From Kiritimatiellia bacterium (GTDB lineage Bacteria; Verrucomicrobiota; Kiritimatiellia; RFP12; UBA1067): a stretch of 6,284 nt of DNA. Below the pieces are notes generated by a model. The model worked only from the letters and a program-made list of their open reading frames with translations. It was not told the DNA's origin and did not search any database. Below, one piece after another: positions 1 to 6,284 of this stretch (the first letter of the stretch is position 1; the number at the start of each line of letters is the position of its first letter). The DNA lies in the NCBI GenBank assembly GCA_017521065.1, contig JAFXEA010000095.1, forward strand, positions 1-6,284, given 5' to 3'. The position numbers and the translations under genes are program-made.

Positions 1-1419
1 ACGCATCGAAGGAGCGGCGACATAGGTGGAGTCGGGGAACGCACCCATACCCATAGAGGAGACAGAGAACGTAATGGAGGTCGAGACGTTTGCGTCACCG
101 AACATCTTGACGTCAAACGGCTTGCCTTTGGCGAGTTCAGCGGCGGCAAGCGCACGAACCTTATCGACCTCGGCCTTGAACGCCTTGGACTTCGCGGCAG
201 CCGCGGCATCCCTGCGGATTATGCCCTTAGCCTCCGCAAACGGCGGCACATGGGCCTTCTCAAAAGATGCGCGTTCAATGAGATACACGGCATTGGTACC
301 GGCAACGACACCATAGCGCAGATCAGCAGATTCAGGATCGAGCTCGGCGACAGCCTCGAGGAAACCGGGAACGCCAGGGGCGAAAGCGGAAGGACGGCTC
401 ATGAAGCCCGCCACATAGCGAGATCCGTCAAGCGCGAAACGGGGAGATGTGCGAACCTTCGCCTTGTCTTCCTTCGCAATCTGGTCGAGACGGGATACCT
501 TGGCGTCAACCTTGCCGTCGGAAGGATATGCACGGAAAAGAAGATTGGTGCGATAGGCTTCAATGGAGGCGATGAGCTGAAGCTCCTTCTCGATGATCCC
601 CTTCACCTCTTCGAACTTCTTGGTGACGACACCATTCGTCGTCTGAGTCTCGAAGCGGTCGAGAGTCGCGTCATAGTGGTCGCGCATCTCATCTTCGGTG
701 ATCTTGAACTCCTTGAGACGGGCAGGCGCATCGGCCTGATACTTCACATAGCGGACCTTCACGCAGTCGGGCAGAGCGATCGAGTTCGTGTTCTCGTCGT
801 AATAGGCCTTGAGAGCCTTGTCGTCAAGCTTCGGCGCAGACTTTGCCTTATCCTTGAAGCGCACAATTCGAACCGTGAGCTTGTCCGTCACATCATTGAT
901 GGCGGTGTCGAGCTCCATCGGCGAGACCATGCGCGAAGCATCGGAAAGAACCATGCGAAGCTTCATGAGCGTAAGGCGGCGCTTTTCCGCATCCTCGAAC
1001 ATTTCCGGCGTAAGGCCGTTCTCGCGGAGGATACGCTCGTACATCGCCATGTCAAAACCAGCACCCTGACCTGAGAACTGGCGGAATACGCTCTGCCGAA
1101 CCTCATCATCACCGGCGACAAGACCAAGCTTCTGCGCCACTTCATACGCGGCAAGATTCTGCCACGCAGAACGGTTCACCTCTGCATTCGAGAGCGAAGT
1201 GTTACGGCCACGGCCAAATCCGCGGACATCTTCCGCAAAACGGGAGAACTGCGACACAGGTATCTCTTTGCCGTCAAGCTCGCCTGCCACGGCGGAATTC
1301 TCGCGGACATCTCCACCTGTCAGCAGAAAGTCAAATGCGAAGAACCCAGAAATAGCGAACGCGAACGCGCCCCAGATCCATTTGTTGCGAATGATACGGT
1401 TGAACTTTTGAATGACCAC
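1..1419 (-). CDS. Membrane-anchored SurA/PpiD-like periplasmic folding chaperone (C-terminus cut by window edge)
   Basis: The 473 codons present stay open to the left edge, so the C-terminus is missing. The start is a GTG at 1419-1417. A stop lies three codons upstream in frame, and an AGGGA sits about nine bases before the GTG, so no earlier start is possible. Residues 1-13 are basic (IIRNKW), and about 14-34 form one transmembrane helix, giving the PpiD-type inner-membrane anchor with a periplasmic body. Residues about 44-170 resemble a SurA/PpiD N-terminal domain, opening with AGELDGKEIPVSQF and followed by helices. A helical YY...F pattern recurs at 206-290. Residues about 328-390 (ending GTNAVYLIER) lie where a parvulin domain is expected, but I see no clear active-site parvulin signature, so it may act as a chaperone rather than an isomerase. 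It follows the FecR-like gene by 50 bases with no terminator, so the two are probably cotranscribed. The PpiD/SurA-like family call is fairly secure; catalytic activity is not. Confidence 0.72.
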   Translation of the reverse strand, partial: MVIQKFNRIIRNKWIWGAFAFAISGFFAFDFLLTGGDVRENSAVAGELDGKEIPVSQFSRFAEDVRGFGRGRNTSLSNAEVNRSAWQNLAAYEVAQKLGLVAGDDEVRQSVFRQFSGQGAGFDMAMYERILRENGLTPEMFEDAEKRRLTLMKLRMVLSDASRMVSPMELDTAINDVTDKLTVRIVRFKDKAKSAPKLDDKALKAYYDENTNSIALPDCVKVRYVKYQADAPARLKEFKITEDEMRDHYDATLDRFETQTTNGVVTKKFEEVKGIIEKELQLIASIEAYRTNLLFRAYPSDGKVDAKVSRLDQIAKEDKAKVRTSPRFALDGSRYVAGFMSRPSAFAPGVPGFLEAVAELDPESADLRYGVVAGTNAVYLIERASFEKAHVPPFAEAKGIIRRDAAAAAKSKAFKAEVDKVRALAAAELAKGKPFDVKMFGDANVSTSITFSVSSMGMGAFPDSTYVAAPSMR

Positions 1420-1469
1420 TTTGTTTTATCCCTGTTATGTTGAGAAACTATTTTAACCTTACCGGAAGC

Positions 1470-2549
1470 TCAGAACGCACCAAAACCGGAATCATTGCCA
1501 GACCCCTCGCCGGAACCAGTAGATTCAGATGTGCCCTCCTGCGGTGCAGCGGCATTTTCTTCGCTCTTCTGCTCCTTGGCGTTGGTCTTTTTGCCATCGG
1601 ACTTTGTCTTGAACGAAATATCCTGTACGCGGACGATCTCCTCGCCAAAGTTGACCTTGGATGTTCCCTCCGCAAACGTATAACGGTTGCGGATCTCACC
1701 GGCAGGGTCAAATGTCATGACAGAAACCGCCATGCGGCCACCTATCTGCGAACGCTTGCGGAATATCTTGATTGCGCACTGCGGAGTAAGGCTGTAGTCG
1801 AGCTTTCTCGCCTGCTCCTTCTCGGTGCCCGCAATCGGATCCCTATATACCGTGACACCCTGATCAAGCGTAACCTTGTAATCACCGGACTCGCCACGCA
1901 GAGAGGTGAAAAGCGATTCGCCGGTGGTGCGGATACGGACACGATCAGCCGCGCTCATGCGAGCCACATTGTAGTGAGCACCTTCAATGGCCAACATACC
2001 GGTGATTACATGGACAACAGCCTCATCACCATCTCCCGAAGGAATCAACTCATGACTGCTCTCTCCGGCAAGATCCTTGACGGTGAAATTAGGGTAGGCG
2101 ACCGTAAACAGGCCTGTGGGCATCGTGCGGGGCAAGGACACGGAAATCTGGCCGCTGACCATCGTTACAGTGCGGGTGTTTCCACCCATAGGAACTTCAC
2201 GAGTGCCAAATTCGGCATTTCCGCTTACTTTCACTAACGCCTCAGGGCCGAATTCGAAAACAACCGGCTCAGTCCCAGATGCGGTGACGCGGAAGGCAGC
2301 CCCGTTTGGATAGAATTTTCCTTCCTTTGCGGGCTTGAACTCCGTCTGGCGAGGAAGCTTGACTGACACATTGTCGTTCGCAAACGCCAACTTGACCAAC
2401 GCATGATAATGCCTCGCCGCCGATTTGGCCGATGCCGTCACCGATTCTGCCGACGCAACATCATCGGTGCCTTCACTCTGCGCTGTTACCGCGAAAGGCA
2501 CGCAAAACGCAGTCGCACACGCACAAATACGTGTCAAAACTCTACTCAT
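1470..2549 (-). CDS. Secreted FecR-like domain protein
   Basis: This is a 359-residue protein. I start it at the ATG at 2549 because a near-perfect AAAGGAGG lies nine bases upstream. An in-frame ATG at 2576 overlaps the predicted -10 box and cannot be used from that promoter. Residues 1-23 form a Sec signal peptide with likely cleavage at VTA/QS. No lipobox surrounds the Cys residues at 9, 11 and 16, so I expect a soluble exported protein. Residues about 75-210 are beta-rich, with the FecR-type order: a G-x-F-x-V strand, a strand reading FEFGPEALVKV, VSGQISVSLP, then VHVITGMLAIEG and a closing A-D-R-V-R-I strand. FecR-like domains occur in sigma-regulator proteins and in stand-alone envelope proteins. 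No sigma-factor gene or N-terminal cytoplasmic segment is seen here, so a structural or ligand-binding role is as likely. Residues about 316-359 are a charged, then Ser/Gly/Glu-rich, disordered tail ending GFGAF. The family assignment is by eye and tentative. Confidence 0.6.
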   Translation of the reverse strand: MSRVLTRICACATAFCVPFAVTAQSEGTDDVASAESVTASAKSAARHYHALVKLAFANDNVSVKLPRQTEFKPAKEGKFYPNGAAFRVTASGTEPVVFEFGPEALVKVSGNAEFGTREVPMGGNTRTVTMVSGQISVSLPRTMPTGLFTVAYPNFTVKDLAGESSHELIPSGDGDEAVVHVITGMLAIEGAHYNVARMSAADRVRIRTTGESLFTSLRGESGDYKVTLDQGVTVYRDPIAGTEKEQARKLDYSLTPQCAIKIFRKRSQIGGRMAVSVMTFDPAGEIRNRYTFAEGTSKVNFGEEIVRVQDISFKTKSDGKKTNAKEQKSEENAAAPQEGTSESTGSGEGSGNDSGFGAF

Positions 2550-2558
2550 GAATACTAT

Positions 2559-2566
2559 CCTCCTTT
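2559..2566 (-). promoter_or_regulatory. Strong Shine-Dalgarno of the FecR-like gene
   Basis: On the minus strand AAAGGAGG lies nine bases before the ATG at 2549. It is the closest match to the anti-Shine-Dalgarno consensus in the window, and it fixes this start over the ATG at 2576. Confidence 0.8.
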
Positions 2567-2576
2567 GAAGGCGCAT

Positions 2577-2605
2577 ATTTTACGCTTTCCGCCAGAAAAA
2601 ATCAA
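2577..2605 (-). promoter_or_regulatory. Sigma70-type promoter for the FecR-like/PpiD-like pair
   Basis: Minus-strand TTGATT (2600-2605, four of six consensus bases) is followed after exactly 17 bases by TAAAAT (2577-2582, five of six). Transcription would begin near 2570, leaving a leader of about 20 bases that just covers the ribosome binding site. The placement in the 70-base gap after the propeller-like gene supports a separate transcription unit. No operator-like repeat is visible around it. Confidence 0.6.
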
Positions 2606-2619
2606 CTGAAACATGAAGG

Positions 2620-3453
2620 TTACGGTTTCTTCGTCATATTGACGAACTTACCGTCCTTCAATTCGAAGAAATCGAGACGGATGCGAGGCGGATTGTTAAC
2701 CGGATCCTTGCGCCATCCCTGCATGTTGCCGCCCATCGCGCGAACGACAAAGAACACCTTGCCAGACGACTTAGATACGGACTTGGGAACGAGACCAAAT
2801 CCCTCTGAACACGAAAAGGCGACCTTCTCCGCATCCTTGAGATCTGTCCCGATACGAGCGGTTCCACCATAGCATCCAAAGAAAAGATCCTTGCCGTCAG
2901 TCGCCATCGTCTGGACTCCATAATGGATGTCAAAGCCAAGATCGACATCAACATTGTCCTTCTGCTTGAGATCAAGACCAAGACGCTTCACACAGCAGAG
3001 AGGATGCTTGCCTTTCCCCCACCTGTCCACACCCACGTATATGGTGTCGCCAAGAACAACGATTCCGTCAAGCGCCTCTGGGAACCAGGCTTCGGCAACC
3101 ATGTTGAGGTTCTCGTCCCAAACACGCACAAGCCCCTGCATGCCATCCTTGCGAAGCTTCTCGTCGCGGATGACGAACGCACCGTATATCTTCCCGTTAG
3201 CATACGCCGTATCGCCTAGATGGGCAGGTGCCTCAACGGTCTTGATGAGTTTGCCGTTCCACCCTATCTTCGCTATGCCGAGCTGATGCGAAAGGTACAC
3301 GCCCTGCTCGGAACAGCATGCGCCCTGGATGTGTCCAGCCTTGATAAGCATATCAAGCTCATGCGGTACGGTGAACACTGGAGCCATCTTCGCCCCAGCA
3401 GCAAAGAGAGCCGACGAAACGGCCAACGCCAAAAACAAAAACAGTCTCTTCAT
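2620..3453 (-). CDS. Secreted beta-propeller-like protein of unknown function
   Basis: This 277-residue protein starts at the ATG at 3453, preceded by AGGAAAGGG eight bases upstream, and begins directly with a signal peptide (MKRLFLFLALAVSS, probable cut after residues 19-21). An in-frame ATG at 3516 would put 21 non-hydrophobic residues ahead of the signal and lacks a binding site. The mature part repeats a short strand motif: QGVYLS (50-55), NGKIYGAF (86-93), GDTIYVGV (135-142), DGKDLFFG (186-193) and SGKVFFVV (230-237). The spacing of 37-52 residues suggests four or five propeller blades of the NHL/YVTN/SMP-30 kind. It has six cysteines: vicinal pairs at 46-47 and 153-154, and singles at 194 and 215. 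I do not recognise a named family, and no catalytic signature is visible. It lies 70 bases after iolB, separated by a hairpin. A sugar-related or envelope role would be a guess. Confidence 0.72.
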   Translation of the reverse strand: MKRLFLFLALAVSSALFAAGAKMAPVFTVPHELDMLIKAGHIQGACCSEQGVYLSHQLGIAKIGWNGKLIKTVEAPAHLGDTAYANGKIYGAFVIRDEKLRKDGMQGLVRVWDENLNMVAEAWFPEALDGIVVLGDTIYVGVDRWGKGKHPLCCVKRLGLDLKQKDNVDVDLGFDIHYGVQTMATDGKDLFFGCYGGTARIGTDLKDAEKVAFSCSEGFGLVPKSVSKSSGKVFFVVRAMGGNMQGWRKDPVNNPPRIRLDFFELKDGKFVNMTKKP

Positions 3454-3477
3454 AATACAGACCCTTTCCTGAAAGTG

Positions 3478-3511
3478 CTTTCGGCTCAACAAGACATTGC
3501 CGAGCCGAAAG
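3478..3511 (-). repeat. Perfect 10-bp inverted repeat (RNA hairpin) between iolB and the propeller-like gene
   Basis: The arms CTTTCGGCTC (3478-3487) and GAGCCGAAAG (3502-3511) are perfectly complementary. Inside a 2x2 internal loop, a further CAA/TTG pairing closes a four-base loop. The structure begins 12 bases after the iolB stop and ends 24 bases before the next start. Neither strand has a U-run after the stem, so it is not a canonical intrinsic terminator. An mRNA-stabilising or processing hairpin, a U-less terminator or a protein-binding dyad are all possible. Confidence 0.7.
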
Positions 3512-3523
3512 TTCATTAATGTG

Positions 3524-4321
3524 TCAGGCGTTCTTCACCCAGGCATGTGCAGGATCCATGGACGAGATCAGTCCGCGGCCCTTGTCGCCTGCCATCGTCC
3601 AGAGATAGTACATCTGATAGCCGGGAGCTCCAACGAGCGGATGATACCCTTCCGCAATCGCGACGGTGTCGTAATTCTGGACACGATACGCCTCGTTCAG
3701 CGAGCCATCCGGCTTGTACACGGACTGAAAGCCGAAGCCCTGCGGCGGATCGAAGAGGTAGAAATACGTCTCCTCCATGTCAAGCTCGGCAGGCGGATTG
3801 TTCACATCGTGACGGTGGCTCGGATAGCCGGACCAGTTGCCGGACGGGATCATTCCCTCGCCGATGTAGAAATGCTCGCTGTCAAACGTCTCGTCAAGGA
3901 TGATCTCGCTTGTGCGCGTCCAGTTGTCCTTGCCAAGCGCAATGTGGCGGGTATCCTCCGGCTTGATGAGCGTAGGCTTTGCGGTGTCGCGCGTGGCAGG
4001 CGAGCCGTTGTACGCAAGCTCCACGCCAGAAAGAGCCTTGATCGTGTACTTCACGCGGCGCGGAAGGTACAGGCAGTGGGGCTTGCCGGTGAACGGGCTC
4101 TTGCGGCCATCCTTCACCTCAAACGACCAACCGTCGCCCTCGGCAGCGAAATTGCCGCCGATAAGCACGAACGCGACCTCGCTCTCGCCCGTATCACCCT
4201 CGTAGGACGTACCGGCGGCAAGCTTGAGGACACCAAACTTCGTCAGCTTCATTCCGTATTCGCCGACATCGAAAACCTTGTTGTAGCCCTGCTGTGGCTT
4301 GAGCTCAATCTTGAGATTCAT
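3524..4321 (-). CDS. iolB: 5-deoxy-glucuronate isomerase (IolB)
   Basis: IolB converts 5-deoxy-D-glucuronate to 2-deoxy-5-keto-D-gluconate in cytoplasmic myo-inositol catabolism, between the IolD and IolC steps. The 265 residues match the family length (about 270), and the protein looks complete. It is a KduI/IolB-type bicupin. The second cupin carries GNWSGYPSHRHD (161-172), with His169 and His171 as predicted metal ligands. It continues with MEETYFYLFDPPQGFGFQSVY (182-202, split here by role: Glu183/184 as ligand, PPQGF as family signature), GYHPLVGAPGY (225-235, His227) and YYLWTMAG (238-245), then a DPAHAW end (256-261). The GNWS-YP-HRHD form and PPQGF favour IolB over pectin-pathway KduI. 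The ATG at 4321 has AAGAAGGA five bases upstream. It lies 53 bases after the DUF3127 gene. No other iol gene is in view, so the rest of the pathway must lie elsewhere, or the enzyme serves another deoxyuronate. Confidence 0.93.
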   Translation of the reverse strand: MNLKIELKPQQGYNKVFDVGEYGMKLTKFGVLKLAAGTSYEGDTGESEVAFVLIGGNFAAEGDGWSFEVKDGRKSPFTGKPHCLYLPRRVKYTIKALSGVELAYNGSPATRDTAKPTLIKPEDTRHIALGKDNWTRTSEIILDETFDSEHFYIGEGMIPSGNWSGYPSHRHDVNNPPAELDMEETYFYLFDPPQGFGFQSVYKPDGSLNEAYRVQNYDTVAIAEGYHPLVGAPGYQMYYLWTMAGDKGRGLISSMDPAHAWVKNA

Positions 4322-4374
4322 ACCGTTCCTTCTTTCGTTTGCCTCGGATTGATTTCGACAACACCCACACCTGA

Positions 4375-4764
4375 TCAGAACGGAAGGTCTTCGGTGTCGC
4401 CAGCGAGAACGTCGGCAGGCACGTCCGCCGGATCGGGCATCGGCTCGGTGGAAGAGCCGTCAGCGTCGAGGAGCTCAAGCTTGAGCGCCGTGAGATCGGT
4501 GAAATAGCGGTTCTTGCCAGTCTTAGGATCCTGCCACACGCGGCCATCAATAGCAAAACGGACCTTTGCGCGCTGCCCCTTCTGGACATTCTTCAGAAGG
4601 TTTGTGTTATCCTTCTTGAACGAGAAGGCGATGTGGTTCGGATACTTGGTCTGGACATCGTTGTCGTCCGTAAGGACAAGATCCTGCTTGGTGAAACCGC
4701 TGGCGAACGTCTGCAGTTCGCAGACCGTCTCGACAATGCCGGTGTATTCGTATATGGCTTGCAT
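4375..4764 (-). CDS. DUF3127 OB-fold protein with SSB-like C-terminal tip
   Basis: This is a 129-residue cytoplasmic protein. Residues 1-97 match the DUF3127 pattern: a first strand YEYTGIVETV, SGFTKQDLVL (22-31), YPNHIAFSFK (41-50), a G-Q-R-A-K-V-R-F strand (63-70), GRVW (74-77) and YFTDLTALKLEL (87-98). That succession of strands fits an OB-fold related to single-stranded DNA-binding proteins. Residues 100-129 are acidic and proline-rich and end DTEDLPF, close to the DDDIPF tip that bacterial SSB uses to recruit repair and replication partners. From this I infer ssDNA binding plus partner docking; nothing shown here proves it. It starts 38 bases after purH, with a purine-rich leader (AGGAAAAGAGAG) rather than a strict Shine-Dalgarno, and is probably cotranscribed with purH and iolB. 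Similar short proteins are also found beside phage or mobile genes, but no such genes flank this one. Confidence 0.85.
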   Translation of the reverse strand: MQAIYEYTGIVETVCELQTFASGFTKQDLVLTDDNDVQTKYPNHIAFSFKKDNTNLLKNVQKGQRAKVRFAIDGRVWQDPKTGKNRYFTDLTALKLELLDADGSSTEPMPDPADVPADVLAGDTEDLPF

Positions 4765-4802
4765 TCTTTTCTCTCTTTTCCTGTTTTGTCTTTAAGCTTT
4801 CA

Positions 4803-6101
<1,299 letters not shown>

Positions 6102-6106
6102 TGATT

Positions 6107-6113
6107 CTTCCTT
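6107..6113 (-). promoter_or_regulatory. Ribosome binding site deciding the purH GTG start
   Basis: Minus-strand AAGGAAG lies five bases before the GTG at 6101. The longer in-frame reading that begins at the ATG at 6173 has no comparable site. Confidence 0.65.
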
Positions 6114-6161
6114 CGCTTTATGGAGCAGGCGCACCCCACCCCGTTCAAACTTGTGCTGTGT

Positions 6162-6170
6162 ATTATACCA
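6162..6170 (-). promoter_or_regulatory. Extended -10 promoter of purH
   Basis: The minus strand reads TGG followed by a consensus TATAAT (6162-6167), the TGn-TATAAT form that can work with a weak -35. The best -35 candidate is TTCTGA, 18 bases upstream, matching only three of six positions and overlapping the stop of the preceding gene. Initiation would be near 6154-6156, giving a leader of about 54 bases before the GTG. No riboswitch fold or PurR-type operator is evident in so short a leader. Confidence 0.65.
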
Positions 6171-6185
6171 CATCCAGCGCAGTTC

Positions 6186-6284
6186 TCAGAACACGCGCTT
6201 CTTCTTTAGATAGACGAGCAGGACGCTGATTGCGGCAAGAACCACGACGCATATACCTGAAAGCGCCCAGAACACCCATGCGGC
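6186..6284 (-). CDS. C-terminal fragment of a membrane protein (partial, enters from right edge)
   Basis: The last 32 codons and a TGA (6186-6188) of a gene that begins outside the window are present. The peptide is a single hydrophobic helix (VFWALSGICVVVLAAISV, then LLVYL) followed by KKKRVF. Under the positive-inside rule this is a final transmembrane segment with a short cytoplasmic tail. Its reading frame closes 16 bases before the purH extended -10 element. The fragment is too short and generic to name a family; a C-terminal anchor of an exported protein or the last helix of a multi-pass protein are both possible. The clean stop and hydrophobic character support a real gene. Confidence 0.55.
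   Translation of the reverse strand, partial: AAWVFWALSGICVVVLAAISVLLVYLKKKRVF

Noticed and set aside
250..1074. 274-codon open frame on the plus strand
   Set aside because: It is antisense to the PpiD-like gene, whose transmembrane anchor and SurA-type sequence are coherent on the minus strand.
1420..1469. Possible promoter (TAAAAT) ahead of the PpiD-like gene
   Set aside because: No -35-like hexamer lies at an acceptable distance upstream, and the 50-base gap is typical of an operon.
1437..2237. 266-codon plus-strand frame with a hydrophobic N-terminal stretch
   Set aside because: The hydrophobic stretch is the antisense of the charged Lys/Glu-rich tail of the FecR-like protein. No ribosome binding site supports it.
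3478..3511. Intrinsic terminator after iolB
   Set aside because: The stem is strong but no run of T follows it on either strand, so I list it as a hairpin rather than a terminator.
3454..3516. Upstream ATG at 3516 extending the propeller-like protein by 21 residues
   Set aside because: It lacks a binding site, would translate through the hairpin, and would bury the signal peptide. The ATG at 3453 has a good binding site and starts at the signal.
4371..4378. Palindrome CTGATCAG at the end of the DUF3127 gene
   Set aside because: Eight bases is too short to support an operator or a terminator, and it overlaps the stop codon.
3497..4507. 336-codon open frame on the plus strand
   Set aside because: It is antisense to iolB and part of the DUF3127 gene. 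Its translation is arginine/leucine-rich with no domain pattern, whereas the minus strand encodes recognisable enzymes. It is a shadow of GC-rich codon use.

Overview
The window looks like a GC-rich bacterial chromosome segment in which every supportable gene lies on the minus strand. Minus-strand codon use, Shine-Dalgarno-led starts and two sigma70-type promoters are all ordinary for bacteria. No gene assigns a phylum with certainty. The mix of a single-domain AICAR transformylase, a DUF3127 OB-fold protein, a FecR-like secreted protein and a PpiD/SurA-type membrane protein would fit an uncultured member of the PVC group (Lentisphaerae/Kiritimatiellae-like) or a similar Gram-negative anaerobe. 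That placement is an inference.

Layout, read in the direction of transcription (right to left): (1) the last 32 codons of an unidentified membrane protein, ending in a transmembrane helix and a KKKR tail; (2) a short gap with an extended -10 promoter; (3) a purH-like gene holding only the AICAR formyltransferase domain, with a GTG start; (4) a DUF3127 OB-fold protein with an SSB-like acidic C-terminal tip; (5) iolB, 5-deoxy-glucuronate isomerase; (6) a 70-base gap holding a perfect 10-bp inverted repeat; (7) a secreted protein with beta-propeller-like repeats; (8) a gap holding a -35/-10 promoter and a strong Shine-Dalgarno; (9) a secreted FecR-like protein; (10) a membrane-anchored SurA/PpiD-like chaperone running off the left edge. 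No gene-free stretch exceeds 84 bases.

Genes 3-5 are spaced 38 and 53 bases apart and probably share the transcript from the purH promoter, although their roles (purine synthesis, possible ssDNA binding or DNA maintenance, inositol catabolism) are not obviously linked. The two leftmost genes probably form a separate envelope-directed unit driven by the promoter at 2577-2605. The secreted propeller-like gene sits between these units and may be read from upstream. No RNA genes, insertion sequences, CRISPR arrays or tRNAs were seen. I found no convincing new multi-gene system. The most notable items are the split purH, the SSB-tailed OB-fold protein, the isolated iolB and the intergenic hairpin.
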